Positions 25,252 through 37,327 of a DNA stretch of 64,000 bases are shown here, piece after piece. The notes beneath the pieces are model-generated. The model saw only the letters and a program-made list of their open reading frames with translations, made no database searches and was not told where the DNA came from. The first letter of the stretch is position 1, and every line of letters begins with the position of its first letter. The stretch is from Thalassotalea sp. 1_MG-2023 (GTDB lineage Bacteria > Pseudomonadota > Gammaproteobacteria > Enterobacterales > Alteromonadaceae), in contig NZ_JAUOPD010000002.1 in the NCBI RefSeq assembly GCF_030546745.1, positions 240,668 through 304,667 on the forward strand, written 5' to 3'. Made by a program: the position numbers and the translations under genes.

Positions 25252-28200
25252 CTAGCTACAGGATTGTAAAAATTGATTAGTCTTTTTGTGAATTAAGGTG
25301 TAACTGATACTTCTTTGAATGAGTGCCGGTGTTATCTCATCTTTCGCCAAAACATCATAAACCCCCAAAGCAAAAGCTTTTTCTCTTAACTCTTTTGTCA
25401 GCATGCCTGATAGCAGTATAAAAGCGCTGTTTGAGTTAAGTTGTTGTACTTTTTCAATCAGTACTAAACCATCATCGCCAGCCAATAGATAATCAATAAT
25501 GCAAACATCAAATTCTCTTTCTGTGATCATGGTTATTGCATCAGCAGTATTATTGGCGGTTGAAATATTAAAGGTATAATTGTCTGCTCGTTCAATGTCT
25601 ATATTTCTTCGAATCGCATGAAGATCAACTTCATCGTCATCAACAATCAATAAATTTATCACGTCTTTGTTTTCTAGGAATAGTGACGCACCTTGTGTTT
25701 GTTTTAGTCGCTGCCAAGAGTCATGAAGTTGGCTTTTTAACGTCACTATTTCAGTAATATCGGTAATGTTTATCACGCAGCCTAATGCTACACCGTATTG
25801 GTCACGATACGGTGAAATTTTAACGAGTCGCTGGCCGTGATTATCAAGACGGTTAACATGAACATTGATATCAATATTGGTGCGCATCACTTCGGCAACA
25901 TCAGTAAGCAGATCGTCGTAATCAAGCGCATGAGAGATATGATGAAATGGTCTGCCAACATCACTTTCTAATAAATTGACATCGTTGACAATTGAAGGTG
26001 AAAACTTACGAATTAATAATGCTTCATCTAGAAAAATGAAGCCAATATCAGCTGATCTGATCACGTTATCAGTATCAAGTTTACTTTGTAAAGTGAGCTC
26101 CATTTTTTCTTGGTATTCACTGTTAACAGTATATAACTCTTCGTTCACTGACTGTAATTCTTCATTTGTGCTTTGTAGTTCTTCATTTGCCGCCATTAGT
26201 TCTTCATTAGAGCTTTGAAGTTCTTCATTGGTCGTTTGTAGCTCTTCAACGGTAACCTGTAAATGTTCCTGTTTGGTCCTCAACGCATCTTCTAAGTCAG
26301 AAATTAGCTGTTTGTTATGGTCATGGCTATTATTGTTATCAACGATAACGTCTTGAACTTTATTAACGACTTGCTCTTGTTCAAAAAGTACCACGAAATA
26401 ATTACTGGTTAATCTTGGGCTATCTAAATATAGTACGCGTAAATTGACGCTACATTTATTTCCATGTTCATCAGCGTATTGTATTTTTTCGTAATGCACG
26501 CTTGAGTTGAGCGATTGTGCCCGATACAACGCGGTAGAAACTGCGACACTTAAACTTTCAATGATATAATCAGATAACAAAGAACTGAATTGTCCAGCCC
26601 CCATTTTTTTTGTATAAGGGCTGACATCGCCAAAAACATGAACAACACTCTGTTCTTCAGATAAAATAATAGCAGGCGGCGAATACTCTTCGATGATACG
26701 TTCTAGCACAGGGGAGTAATTAGGGCTTTTAGCTGATTGTTGAAAACTAGACAGTAATTGGCTAATAGAAGGGCTTTTATTCGTTTTACCGCTTTGTTGG
26801 TCTAACGGCGGCACCGACTCAATCATCATTTTTGAGTTATCAATTTTACGATATACGCGATGGCGTTCATTTTCTACATTGAAGTGCTGTTTCATTTCCC
26901 CTAAAGATTCTGATGAACCCAAGAATAAATAACCGTCTTTATTCAAAGAAAAATGCAATAACGTAATAATGCGTTTTTGTGCTTTGGGTTGAAAATAAAT
27001 TAATGCATTACGACACACGGCTAATTGACAGTTAGAAAACGGAGGGTCAGTCAGTAAGTTATGTGTTGCAAATATAACCATTTTACGAATATGAGGCTTG
27101 ATGACATAATAATCATCTTGCAGGTCAAAATACTTATTTAATCGTTGAGGTGTTACATCATCTTCGATATTTCGAGAAAAACGCCCTAAGCCTGCTTCTG
27201 TAATAGCATCTGCGTCCACATCAGTTGCGAAGACACGTACGACACGTTCGATATTATGTTGCTTTAGGTATTCATCAACTAAAATAGCAAGGCTATACGC
27301 TTCTTCACCTGTTGAGCAGCAAGCGCTCCAGATACGGAGTATATCTTCAGAGGATGATTGATTAATTATATCTGGGATCACATTATTCACAATACAATCA
27401 AACGCTTCGTCATCTCTGAAAAAACGCGTAACACCTATCAACATATCTTTGGCAAGTGTTTGTAGCTCTTTAGGGTTTTTTAATAGGTAGCTGTAATAGT
27501 CAGTCACGCTTTCAACCATATTGATACCCATGCGCCTTTCAATTCGCCTTACGATGGTTTTGCCTTTGTAATGGCTAAAATCAATATCGCTTTTTGCCTT
27601 TAATAAACTGTAGATATCAGATAATGCATGTTCAATACTTTTATCGGGTTCAACAACCGGTTTCTCTCCTGAAACCACCGTATGACTCGTATACTGTAGG
27701 ATTTTTGATAACATTTTATCAGCAGTATCGACAATGTCTGCATAACCTGTTTTTACGGCATTGAATGGCATTCCATCAAATGTTGCATCTGAGGGTTCTT
27801 GTACAACAACTAAACCACCAACTTCTTTTATGGCTTGTATGCCTCTTGAACCATCGCTTCCGGTACCTGAAAGTATGATAGCAATCGCTTGATTTTGTTG
27901 ATCTTCTGCGAGAGAACGAAAAAAGGCATCAATGGGAAAGCTACCGCCTGGGTTTTCCATTTGTTCAACTAATAAGGTATTCCCTTCAGCAAGCATGACG
28001 TTTTTACGTGGTGGTGCTAAATAGATATGATTTGCTTCGATAATCGTGCCGTCTTCAAGCTTTACAATTGGTAAGTCGGTATGTCTTGCAAGTAATTCGG
28101 GCATCATGCTTTTAAAATCAGGTGATAAATGCTGAATAATAATATAAGCATGATTTGAGTCAGTTGGGATGGTGTTTACAAATGATCTTAATGCTTCTAA

Positions 28201-28269
28201 TCCTCCCGCTGAAGCACCAATGCCAATACAGTAATTTGGGGTGACACATTGTGTGTTGTTAGCATCCAT
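25252..28269 (-). CDS. CheB-CheR fusion with PAS and receiver domains
   Basis: 1005 residues. CheB methylesterase domain (about 10-190) has its Ser in IGASAGG, His in IQHLSP and Asp in SGTGSDG. CheR methyltransferase (about 205-470) shows GVTRFFRD, SACCSTGEEAYS, FATDVDADA and CRNALIYF. A long coiled coil of NEELQS repeats (about 650-720) leads to PAS (about 725-830) and a C-terminal receiver with DDDEVD and CIIDYLLAGDDG. No regulator domain precedes CheB and no chemotaxis genes are nearby, so this protein works in a signalling pathway other than flagellar motility. Starts 23 bases after the GGDEF/EAL gene. Confidence 0.92.
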   Translation of the reverse strand: MDANNTQCVTPNYCIGIGASAGGLEALRSFVNTIPTDSNHAYIIIQHLSPDFKSMMPELLARHTDLPIVKLEDGTIIEANHIYLAPPRKNVMLAEGNTLLVEQMENPGGSFPIDAFFRSLAEDQQNQAIAIILSGTGSDGSRGIQAIKEVGGLVVVQEPSDATFDGMPFNAVKTGYADIVDTADKMLSKILQYTSHTVVSGEKPVVEPDKSIEHALSDIYSLLKAKSDIDFSHYKGKTIVRRIERRMGINMVESVTDYYSYLLKNPKELQTLAKDMLIGVTRFFRDDEAFDCIVNNVIPDIINQSSSEDILRIWSACCSTGEEAYSLAILVDEYLKQHNIERVVRVFATDVDADAITEAGLGRFSRNIEDDVTPQRLNKYFDLQDDYYVIKPHIRKMVIFATHNLLTDPPFSNCQLAVCRNALIYFQPKAQKRIITLLHFSLNKDGYLFLGSSESLGEMKQHFNVENERHRVYRKIDNSKMMIESVPPLDQQSGKTNKSPSISQLLSSFQQSAKSPNYSPVLERIIEEYSPPAIILSEEQSVVHVFGDVSPYTKKMGAGQFSSLLSDYIIESLSVAVSTALYRAQSLNSSVHYEKIQYADEHGNKCSVNLRVLYLDSPRLTSNYFVVLFEQEQVVNKVQDVIVDNNNSHDHNKQLISDLEDALRTKQEHLQVTVEELQTTNEELQSSNEELMAANEELQSTNEELQSVNEELYTVNSEYQEKMELTLQSKLDTDNVIRSADIGFIFLDEALLIRKFSPSIVNDVNLLESDVGRPFHHISHALDYDDLLTDVAEVMRTNIDINVHVNRLDNHGQRLVKISPYRDQYGVALGCVINITDITEIVTLKSQLHDSWQRLKQTQGASLFLENKDVINLLIVDDDEVDLHAIRRNIDIERADNYTFNISTANNTADAITMITEREFDVCIIDYLLAGDDGLVLIEKVQQLNSNSAFILLSGMLTKELREKAFALGVYDVLAKDEITPALIQRSISYTLIHKKTNQFLQSCS

Positions 28270-28292
28270 TGATAGTAATCCTATTTATTTTC

Positions 28293-30920
28293 TTAAAACT
28301 TATACTGAACAAATAATGCTTCAATATCAGCTGCTGGCATTGGACGATTATAAAAATAGCCTTGACCTATGGCACATTTCATTAAGATAAGTTCATCAAG
28401 AATTTCTTTATTTTCAATACCTTCAGCTACAATATCAATGTTGAGTGCATGCGCCATTGCAATCACAGCTTTAGTGATTTCTCTATCACTTTCATCGGTT
28501 AAAATATCGCTAATAAAACTTCGATCAATTTTTATTTCTGCAATCGGATAATTTTTTAAGTGGCTTAATGAAGAGTATCCTGTACCAAAATCATCTAACG
28601 CGATTTTTATGCCACAACTGGCAAGCTCTTTTAAAATAAAGGTAACTTCTTTATTATCTTGAAGTAAGGTTGTTTCTGTCACTTCAAGAACCAGATTATG
28701 CCCTTGTAAGTTATTGTCATCAATACATTTTAAGATATATTTAATTAAGTCTGAATCTCGGAATTGTTTTGGGCTTAAATTAACCGCCATAGCCACATTT
28801 TTGGTTAGTTTTCCTGCTGAAATCCAACTAGCAAGTTGTGCTAATGCTTGTTTAATAACAAACCTTCCAACGGGAATTATTAAACCAATTTCTTCTAATA
28901 ACGGAATAAATTGATCAGGACCAACAATCATTTCGCCGTTTTTTCGCCATCTGAGTAGGGCTTCAAGCCCAATAATGCTTTGCTCTGCATTATTAATTTG
29001 AAGTTGATAAAACAATTCAAATTCTTTCTGGCTAACAGCTTTGTGTAAGCTATTACCTAGCTCTAAACGGTCGCGAGAAATTTTATCTAAATTTGATGAA
29101 TAATATTGTATGGTATTTCGCCCCATATCTTTTGCATGATACATGGCAATATCCGCTTGCTTCATCAGTTGGGTGCTCGTTGTTTTTTGCCCTGCTACAG
29201 CGAAACAAATACCAATGCTTGATGAGATAAAGACTTCTTCAGAATCAATAATGAAAGGTTTATTAATGGCACTTAATACTTTATTAGCGACAGCCGAAGC
29301 CACTTCAGAGTCAGCTAACTGTTCGAGTAACACAATAAATTCATCGCCGCCTAATCTAGCGAGAAAATCTTCCTTACGTAACACTTTTAAAATTCTATTG
29401 GCGACCAGAATTAATAATTTATCGCCAGCATCGTGACCCATGGTGTCGTTAACGTTTTTAAAACCGTCAAGATCTAAACTTAACATTGCCATTGCGCCAC
29501 GACGTTCTACACGCTCTAAAGAATTGGCGAGCCTATTGGTTAACGCTAATCTATTGGGTAATTTTGTCAAATGATCGGTTTCGGCTATATCTCTTAAACG
29601 CTCCTCAGTATTATGATGAAAAGTGTTGTCGACAATTGAGGCAATAAAACCAGACAAATTACCTTGCATATCGAAAAGCGGTCGGGCTTCAAAATGGATC
29701 CACAATTCTTTTTCATAATTCGTGAAAATACTACCTTCAAATTCAAACGTTTGGTGACAATTTAACGATTCATATAAGTTGGCTAAAATAGACTCGGCTT
29801 GTTCAGTACTAAATAATTGAGTCCAGTTAAGTTTATCAACATCTTGTCGTTCAATACCGAGGGTTTCTAGCCATTTATTGTTGACATATCGCGTATGCCA
29901 ATTTTCATCCGTTTGAAGAATACCAATTGGTACAAGCTCAGATAATGCTTTAAAACGTGCTAGTTCTAATTCATAACGTTGCTGTACCGAATGATCATCA
30001 TGTTGATCAAGCATCAACACTAAAATTCGAACTTCACCAGCTTCCATCATTTTGACAATGCTACAAGATAAATTTAACGGAACATTATCGTGCGTATTTA
30101 TGGTGATTTGTTGTTTGTTTGCTTGCCCAATATGTTGAAAACTTAGCGCTATTCTTAACTTGTGTTGATGTTTATGATGTTCAGGAATAATTTTACTAAT
30201 GTGTTCATTCACTAGTTGACTGTTGTCATACCCTAATAATGCTTCTAGAGAAGGGTTAATTCGGGCGATGCTTAAATCTTTTTTAAGAATTAAAATTGGG
30301 TTGGGCGAAAGTGTCTCTAATAAGGAATAATTTTGCTTAAAGCTTTGTTCGAGTTTGGTCAGTTTATGTGCATTAATAGGTGATGCTTTTAGTAAACGTC
30401 GCACATGGTTCAATGCATTAAATAACGGGATGTAACGAACAATTTGATTAATATGATAAGGCGCTTTCGCGTCAAATAAAAAAAACATCGCGATTGGTTT
30501 TTCTACGTCATGAACAGGAAACATTACCGCCTGTTTATTTTCGCCACCATTAGGGTTTATTTCTGTTAATAGTTCTGATTGATGAAAAACAGTTGGACAG
30601 TTTGCGACATAGGCTTTGTAGATAGGTTTAGTAACGGTATTAATAGCTAGGTGCTGCGAACAGGCTAAAGGTACCGAACTCAGTGGTGTACTTTCAGCTG
30701 CGGCTATTTTTTCAAAATAAGGAGTTCTTTGATCATCAAAAGAAAGTTTAAACGCTAACGCTAAACGTGATTCTGATAATTCACATAATAGCTCTGTTAC
30801 TAATTGAATTAATTGTTTTTCTGATTGTAAATGTTGAAGTTTATTGTGAACACGGTCTACGGCAATCCGTAACGAGGTATCTTGTCGTCGTGCACTATTT
30901 TCAAAGAGCTGTATATCCAT
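28293..30920 (-). CDS. GAF/PAS-GGDEF-EAL bifunctional c-di-GMP protein
   Basis: 875 residues, no membrane helix. An N-terminal GAF-like region (about 20-180), two PAS domains (about 195-310 and 320-445), then GGDEF (about 450-605) with an intact GGDEFIV and SDGFK-like region LDGFKNVNDTMGHDAGDKLL, and EAL (about 620-870) with EALLRW, NLSPKQFRD, EVTETTLL, DDFGTGYSSL, IKIDRSF, AEGIEN, GQGYFYNRPM. Both synthesis and hydrolysis sites look intact. First gene of the signalling operon, so it probably turns redox, light or small-ligand input into c-di-GMP change. Confidence 0.92.
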   Translation of the reverse strand: MDIQLFENSARRQDTSLRIAVDRVHNKLQHLQSEKQLIQLVTELLCELSESRLALAFKLSFDDQRTPYFEKIAAAESTPLSSVPLACSQHLAINTVTKPIYKAYVANCPTVFHQSELLTEINPNGGENKQAVMFPVHDVEKPIAMFFLFDAKAPYHINQIVRYIPLFNALNHVRRLLKASPINAHKLTKLEQSFKQNYSLLETLSPNPILILKKDLSIARINPSLEALLGYDNSQLVNEHISKIIPEHHKHQHKLRIALSFQHIGQANKQQITINTHDNVPLNLSCSIVKMMEAGEVRILVLMLDQHDDHSVQQRYELELARFKALSELVPIGILQTDENWHTRYVNNKWLETLGIERQDVDKLNWTQLFSTEQAESILANLYESLNCHQTFEFEGSIFTNYEKELWIHFEARPLFDMQGNLSGFIASIVDNTFHHNTEERLRDIAETDHLTKLPNRLALTNRLANSLERVERRGAMAMLSLDLDGFKNVNDTMGHDAGDKLLILVANRILKVLRKEDFLARLGGDEFIVLLEQLADSEVASAVANKVLSAINKPFIIDSEEVFISSSIGICFAVAGQKTTSTQLMKQADIAMYHAKDMGRNTIQYYSSNLDKISRDRLELGNSLHKAVSQKEFELFYQLQINNAEQSIIGLEALLRWRKNGEMIVGPDQFIPLLEEIGLIIPVGRFVIKQALAQLASWISAGKLTKNVAMAVNLSPKQFRDSDLIKYILKCIDDNNLQGHNLVLEVTETTLLQDNKEVTFILKELASCGIKIALDDFGTGYSSLSHLKNYPIAEIKIDRSFISDILTDESDREITKAVIAMAHALNIDIVAEGIENKEILDELILMKCAIGQGYFYNRPMPAADIEALFVQYKF

Positions 30921-31644
30921 ATTATGTTCCTAAACCATTACTTTACTGCTAATTAAATAATTGGTCGTATCGTTGTTCCCAACTAAAACAACTGTTTAAT
31001 ATTTAACTATAGTAAAACAAATAGAAAATGAATAATAAAAATTGCATTTAAAGTAAAAAACAGCTCAAATAAAGTTATGTATAGCCAACAACTTAGCTGA
31101 TTTTACGAGCATTCCAATTTTTGAAGGTAATCCATTTTATCCCTTAAGGTACATATTGACGTATTACCAACTAAAACACCACTGATTTTCATTGTATTAA
31201 TAAGATAATTGTACGTTTATGCAATTTTTATGAAGAGTATACGAGATAGTTGGAGCTATTATATAAACAACTGTGTTCATACCGAGTATTGCTTGATCTG
31301 AGGGCTGCAATGAAAATATTAAAGATTGCTTTAACATCATTTTGCAGTTGTTTTCCCGAGTAAGCAGAAAGTTTTCTGCCGGTGGTATTATTGAATAATT
31401 AATTTATTTGACATGATGAATGTAATCTTTTGTGTTTTTTTACAAATTGTATATACGACATCGTTTTTAATAATAAATACAGATTGTTATGTATTTTTCT
31501 TGCGTATTTTTTTTGTACTTTCGACAGAGTTATGACACGAACTTTTACATTCTCAACGCCAGATTAAACAACTTTATCTGATTTTATTGCCACTATATAT
31601 ACGAACAACATGTGTTGTGTTGTCAGTAATAAAGGGTGGAAATA
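30921..31644. other. Long AT-rich intergenic region
   Basis: About 720 bases between divergent genes. I find no credible coding frame. One small perfect hairpin, GCAGAAA-GT-TTTCTGC, lies at 31364-31379 without a T-run. Promoters for the signalling operon (leftwards) and the DUF3718 gene (rightwards) must be here, but no convincing -35/-10 pair stands out in such AT-rich sequence. Confidence 0.5.
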
Positions 31645-31980
31645 ATGATGTGTATTAAAAAAGTATTAGTAAGTGCGTTAATGATTGCAGGCGTAGCCGC
31701 AACTGCGCAAGCAGAGAAGCTAACAGCTTCAGATGGTTCAATTGAAACAAGCTTATGTATGGCTGCAGCAAATGGAAATCGAGCAGTGATGCATAACCAA
31801 ATCAAAGCTTCAGGTTATTCAGCTAAGTTTGTCGCTAAAAATATTGCGTGTAACGGTGAAAATATTTTAGCGTTTGTTGAAAAGCACGGTAAGCGTTCAG
31901 AAGTGATGATCAACATGATTGAGCGTGGTGAACAACAAGTTTCCATTACCGATATTGCTCAACATCAAGCACAAAAATAA
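31645..31980 (+). CDS. DUF3718 family exported protein
   Basis: 111 residues with a clear signal peptide (KKVLVSALMIAGVAATAQA). The mature part has the DUF3718 features: ETSLCMAAANGNRAVMHNQIKASG, then IACNGENILAFVEKHG. Two cysteines about 40 residues apart could form a disulfide. The family is small, periplasmic, common in Alteromonadales and of unknown function. I chose ATG at 31645, preceded by GGTGGA; a GTG three codons upstream overlaps that ribosome site. Monocistronic, ending at a strong hairpin. Confidence 0.82.
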   Translation: MMCIKKVLVSALMIAGVAATAQAEKLTASDGSIETSLCMAAANGNRAVMHNQIKASGYSAKFVAKNIACNGENILAFVEKHGKRSEVMINMIERGEQQVSITDIAQHQAQK

Positions 31981-32020
31981 CAAGGGTAAGTAAGTTGATA
32001 TGCTAAATTTATGCTGAAAA

Positions 32021-32046
32021 GCTCAGTTAGTTTACGCTAACTGAGC
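32021..32046. terminator. Bidirectional terminator hairpin
   Basis: Perfect ten-base stem GCTCAGTTAG (32021-32030) and CTAACTGAGC (32037-32046) with a six-base loop, between the convergent DUF3718 and DUF1338 genes. Outer ATGCT/AGCAT bases allow further pairing across a bulge. Confidence 0.7.
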
Positions 32047-32065
32047 AGCATTGATGTTATGTGTA

Positions 32066-32866
32066 TTAGCTTTTTGAGTTGGTACTTTCAAAGATTTTAT
32101 CGGCTGACGCGGCAACAAACCCGGTATACAATTTACCATTGGCTAAAGGATAACGTTTGGCAAACTCGTAAAAACATGATGGAATTTCAATTGCTTGGTC
32201 AGAAAACTCAACCTTAGCTTTATCGGCCATTGTGGATGACTGTTCTAATTTAACATCAGCGCCACCTTTTATTTCCCCACCGGAAGCATTCAAGGCGTAC
32301 CCCGCATCTTTCAAACATTGGTTAACTTGTTCGATGTCATCAAAGTTTTCTAAATAATTAATGCTAACTGTAAAATGATTTGCGCGATATCCCCATGCTG
32401 ATAACCAAGCAGCATATTCACTTTCTGCGAGTAGAGTTTGGTATTCATCATAGCTTAATGGCCAATTTCTACCTGAATAAAGTAATGCAGGTGTTGCCAC
32501 TAATGATGCATCAATATGGTCAACCACTTTATTGATAATCGCTTGAGCTTGCGGTGAAAATTCTTCCACTAATAATTCGCTAATAAACACTTTTGGCAAC
32601 GTATCATCTTCATGCTCAAAGTGTTTTGCGTATAATTTTTTGGCTTCAAAATGGTACTCTCCACCTTCTTTATAGCCAAGTGCTAATAAATGTTGGGCAA
32701 GTTTCTCAATGTTTACTTTTTCGTGGTTAAAGGTGCGATACGCTACATGATCATTTATTACATCGCTGCCCGAACCTAATAACTGATGAATTTTCTCAGC
32801 TGAGGGAGTGACTTGTAAATAATTTTGCCAAATATGATCGAATAATTGTTTTACTTCAACGCTCAT
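32066..32866 (-). CDS. DUF1338 family 2-oxoacid dioxygenase-like protein (HglS/YdcJ family)
   Basis: 266 residues. DHVAYRTFNH near residue 40, NHFTVSINYL in the middle and the C-terminal FES carry the conserved His/His/Glu metal ligands expected of this family. HglS in Pseudomonas converts 2-oxoadipate to D-2-hydroxyglutarate in lysine breakdown. Here the gene stands after astD, separated by a 14-base stem, so a role at the end of amino-acid catabolism is probable, but the substrate is not shown. I chose ATG at 32866 over the GTG four codons upstream because a GTGAG ribosome-like site precedes it. Confidence 0.85.
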   Translation of the reverse strand: MSVEVKQLFDHIWQNYLQVTPSAEKIHQLLGSGSDVINDHVAYRTFNHEKVNIEKLAQHLLALGYKEGGEYHFEAKKLYAKHFEHEDDTLPKVFISELLVEEFSPQAQAIINKVVDHIDASLVATPALLYSGRNWPLSYDEYQTLLAESEYAAWLSAWGYRANHFTVSINYLENFDDIEQVNQCLKDAGYALNASGGEIKGGADVKLEQSSTMADKAKVEFSDQAIEIPSCFYEFAKRYPLANGKLYTGFVAASADKIFESTNSKS

Positions 32867-32930
32867 GATGTTTCTCACTACATTGTATTGGGTGCTAAAA
32901 ATAATGTGTTTTTAGTATTTAGATATTAAT

Positions 32931-32968
32931 ACGCTTTAATGAAGACCTTATTGGCTTCATTAAAGCGT
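32931..32968 (-). terminator. Strong intercistronic hairpin after astD
   Basis: Perfect 14-base stem (32931-32944 with 32955-32968; arms ACGCTTTAATGAAG and CTTCATTAAAGCGT), ten-base loop, 9 bases past the astD stop codon. No long T-run follows, so it likely attenuates read-through into the DUF1338 gene or stabilises the ast message. Confidence 0.6.
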
Positions 32969-32977
32969 GATCAGTAT

Positions 32978-34447
32978 TTATTTTATGGTCAGTCCTGGCG
33001 ATAAATTTTCAGGTAACGATACGGCGTTAGCTTCTACAGAGGCTACTGGGTATGCGCAATAGTCTGCTGCATAATAAGCACTGGCTCTATGGTTACCACT
33101 GTCGCCAATACCACCAAAAGGTGCGGCGCTACTAGCACCTGTAATTGGTTTGTTCCAGTTAACAATACCGGCTCTTATACGTGAGAAGAAGTGTTGATAG
33201 TCTGCTTCACTGTCGGCAAGTAAACCTGCTGATAAACCAAATGCGGTGTTATTTCCTTCATCAATAGCAGCATCAAAATCGGTATAGCGATACACTTTTA
33301 ATAAAGGACCAAAATGCTCTTCATCAGGGATATCTACGCCAGTAACATCTAAAATGCCTGGTGTTACAAACCCGGTACCTGCTTTTTTATGGGTTAATTC
33401 AACTAATGATTTGGCACCAAGCTTGATTAACTTATCTTGCGCACTCACTAATCCTAAAGCGGCTTTTTCAGAAATCATTGAGCCAATAAATGGTTGCTGT
33501 TCATCATCATAATAACCAACGCTAATGGCTTTTGTTGATTCAATAAGTTTGGCAAGTATGGTATCGCCTTGTTCACCTGATTGAATAAATAGACGACGTG
33601 CACAAGTACAACGTTGACCGGCACTTATAAAAGCTGATTGTAAAATGTCATGAACTACGGCGTCAGTGTTTTTTACATCTTTCACGATTAACGGGTTATT
33701 GCCGCCCATCTCTAACGCTAAAATTTTGCCAGGAAGACCACCAAATTGTTCATGCAATAATTTACCTGTTGTTGAGCTGCCAGTAAAAAATAGACCATCA
33801 ATTTGAGGATGATTCGCCAGTGCCTTACCTGTTGAAACTTCACCTTGCACCATATTAAGTACACCCTCAGGAAGTCCAGCTTCTTGCCATAATTTTAAGG
33901 TGACTTCTGCCGTTAACGGCGTTAATTCACTAGGTTTAAATACAATGGTATTTCCGGCTATTAATGCAGGCACGATATGGCCATTTGGTAAATGGCCTGG
34001 GAAGTTATAAGGACCAAAAACAGCAACTACGCCATGAGGTTTATGACGAATAAACGCTTTGGCTCCAGGCATTGGGTTTTCAACGGTTCCTGTTCTGTCA
34101 TGGAACGCTTTAATTGAAATGGCGATTTTACCAACCATTGCACCTACTTCGGTTCTTGTTTCCCAGAGTGGCTTTCCTGTTTCTTGTGCGATAGTTGTTG
34201 CTAATGTTTCTTTGTTGTCAGTTAATAACTGAGCAAACTTTTCAGTTAAGGCAATGCGTGATTCTACCGATTTAGAAGACCATGGAGTAAATGCATTACG
34301 TGCTGCTTTGATAGCTTGTTCAACTTGTTGTTCACTTGCCGCATTCCCTTGCCATATTTCAGTGTTGTTTGCAGGGTTAACAGAGTTAAAAGCTGAGCCT
34401 TGACCTTCAAGCCATTGGCCATCGATAAATTGTATTGGGTGCGTCAT
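32978..34447 (-). CDS. astD: N-succinylglutamate 5-semialdehyde dehydrogenase
   Basis: 489 residues, normal for AstD. NAD-dependent aldehyde dehydrogenase that oxidises succinylglutamate semialdehyde, the fourth step of the arginine succinyltransferase pathway. The general base Glu lies in LEMGGNN and the catalytic Cys in [26 protein letters not shown] is characteristic of the AstD subgroup. It follows astA by 54 bases and astC further upstream, all on the minus strand. Assignment rests on both motifs and neighbours. astB and astE, the hydrolase and desuccinylase, are not in the window. Confidence 0.95.
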   Translation of the reverse strand: MTHPIQFIDGQWLEGQGSAFNSVNPANNTEIWQGNAASEQQVEQAIKAARNAFTPWSSKSVESRIALTEKFAQLLTDNKETLATTIAQETGKPLWETRTEVGAMVGKIAISIKAFHDRTGTVENPMPGAKAFIRHKPHGVVAVFGPYNFPGHLPNGHIVPALIAGNTIVFKPSELTPLTAEVTLKLWQEAGLPEGVLNMVQGEVSTGKALANHPQIDGLFFTGSSTTGKLLHEQFGGLPGKILALEMGGNNPLIVKDVKNTDAVVHDILQSAFISAGQRCTCARRLFIQSGEQGDTILAKLIESTKAISVGYYDDEQQPFIGSMISEKAALGLVSAQDKLIKLGAKSLVELTHKKAGTGFVTPGILDVTGVDIPDEEHFGPLLKVYRYTDFDAAIDEGNNTAFGLSAGLLADSEADYQHFFSRIRAGIVNWNKPITGASSAAPFGGIGDSGNHRASAYYAADYCAYPVASVEANAVSLPENLSPGLTIK

Positions 34448-34501
34448 TGTTTTTCCTCATCACGACTGTTGCGTGTATTTTGTTGAATGCGAATGGTGCT
34501 G

Positions 34502-35518
34502 TTAATTTTTTATCACTCTGATCCAGTCACCATCCGAAACATGTAAGCTTTCAGCTACTTGTGGAGTAATTACTGCTTGATGAGCGGTTTCTCGCATTAG
34601 TATCGGTGCTTGTACAGCTCTAAAGTCAGCAATTTTGTTGTTACATAAAATGTAGTTATCACTGCTATCAACATCACCAACGATAACTTGGCAGCGTTGG
34701 CTTTCATTAACTGAGCGTATATCTCTCGTTTTAGCTTCAACGGTAGGACCGGCATCGAAAATATCAACGTAGCCACGTCGGCTAAAACCTTCTGCTTCAA
34801 GTAATCTTAATGCTGGTACTGTTTTATCGTGTACTTTATCGATAACTTGTTGCGCTTCTTTACTGAGTAAATTGACATAAATAGGGTATTTAGGCATTAA
34901 TTCAGCAATAAATTCTTTCTTCCCAATGCCTGTTAAATAATCAGCGGTTGGGAAATCCATTGAAAAGAAGTGTTCTTCTAACCAATTCCAAAAAGGAGAA
35001 CGACCTTCATCATCAGAAACGCCTCGCATTTCAGCGATAACTGTATCTGAAAAGCGCTCTAAGTGTTCTGCGATAAACAAAAAGCGCATTCGCGACAAAA
35101 AACGGCCATTGCTATTTTTTCGATGACTTTCTGATAAGAATAGGGTGCATATTTCAGTTGCCCCCGTATAGTCATTACAAAGCGATAAGGTGTCAACAGT
35201 GTTATATACATTCAGCTCTCTAGAGCTGTGAACCACTTTACCAACATGATAATGATAAAAAGCATCATCTAGACCAACGGCTGCTTCTATACCACTTGTT
35301 CCGACAACTTCTCCAGTGTCGGTATCTTCCATGACAAAAAGGTAGCCTTCATTGCCAGGGGATGAAACGTCACGATGGAAAGAAGCTTCAGAGTGTGCAA
35401 TGCGTTGCGAAAGTAGCTCTTCATTGACCGGTAGTGAGGTAAAACCATGACCTGACTCTACGGCAATTTTATGCAGCGCATCGTAGTCGTTTTGTCGAAT
35501 AGGGCGAATAATGATCAT
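34502..35518 (-). CDS. astA: Arginine N-succinyltransferase
   Basis: 338 residues, standard for AstA. Transfers succinyl from succinyl-CoA to arginine, the first step of the pathway. Characteristic segments: IRPIRQNDYDALHKIA at the N-terminus, ESGHGFTSLP, EICTLFLSESHRKNSNGRFLS, SPFWNWLEEHFFSMDF, and GYVDIFDAGPTVEA. Single copy, so probably a homo-oligomer rather than the AruF/AruG pair of Pseudomonas. It lies between the aminotransferase gene (47 bases upstream) and astD. Confidence 0.96.
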   Translation of the reverse strand: MIIIRPIRQNDYDALHKIAVESGHGFTSLPVNEELLSQRIAHSEASFHRDVSSPGNEGYLFVMEDTDTGEVVGTSGIEAAVGLDDAFYHYHVGKVVHSSRELNVYNTVDTLSLCNDYTGATEICTLFLSESHRKNSNGRFLSRMRFLFIAEHLERFSDTVIAEMRGVSDDEGRSPFWNWLEEHFFSMDFPTADYLTGIGKKEFIAELMPKYPIYVNLLSKEAQQVIDKVHDKTVPALRLLEAEGFSRRGYVDIFDAGPTVEAKTRDIRSVNESQRCQVIVGDVDSSDNYILCNNKIADFRAVQAPILMRETAHQAVITPQVAESLHVSDGDWIRVIKN

Positions 35519-35565
35519 ATCTACTTCTCAAGATAAATAGAGCCTCTGAAAAGAGGCTCATTAAG

Positions 35566-37327
<1,762 letters not shown>

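Noticed and set aside
31364..31379. Small perfect hairpin in the 31 kb intergenic region
   Set aside because: Seven-base arms with a two-base loop and no T-run; far from both gene ends, so a terminator call is not supported.
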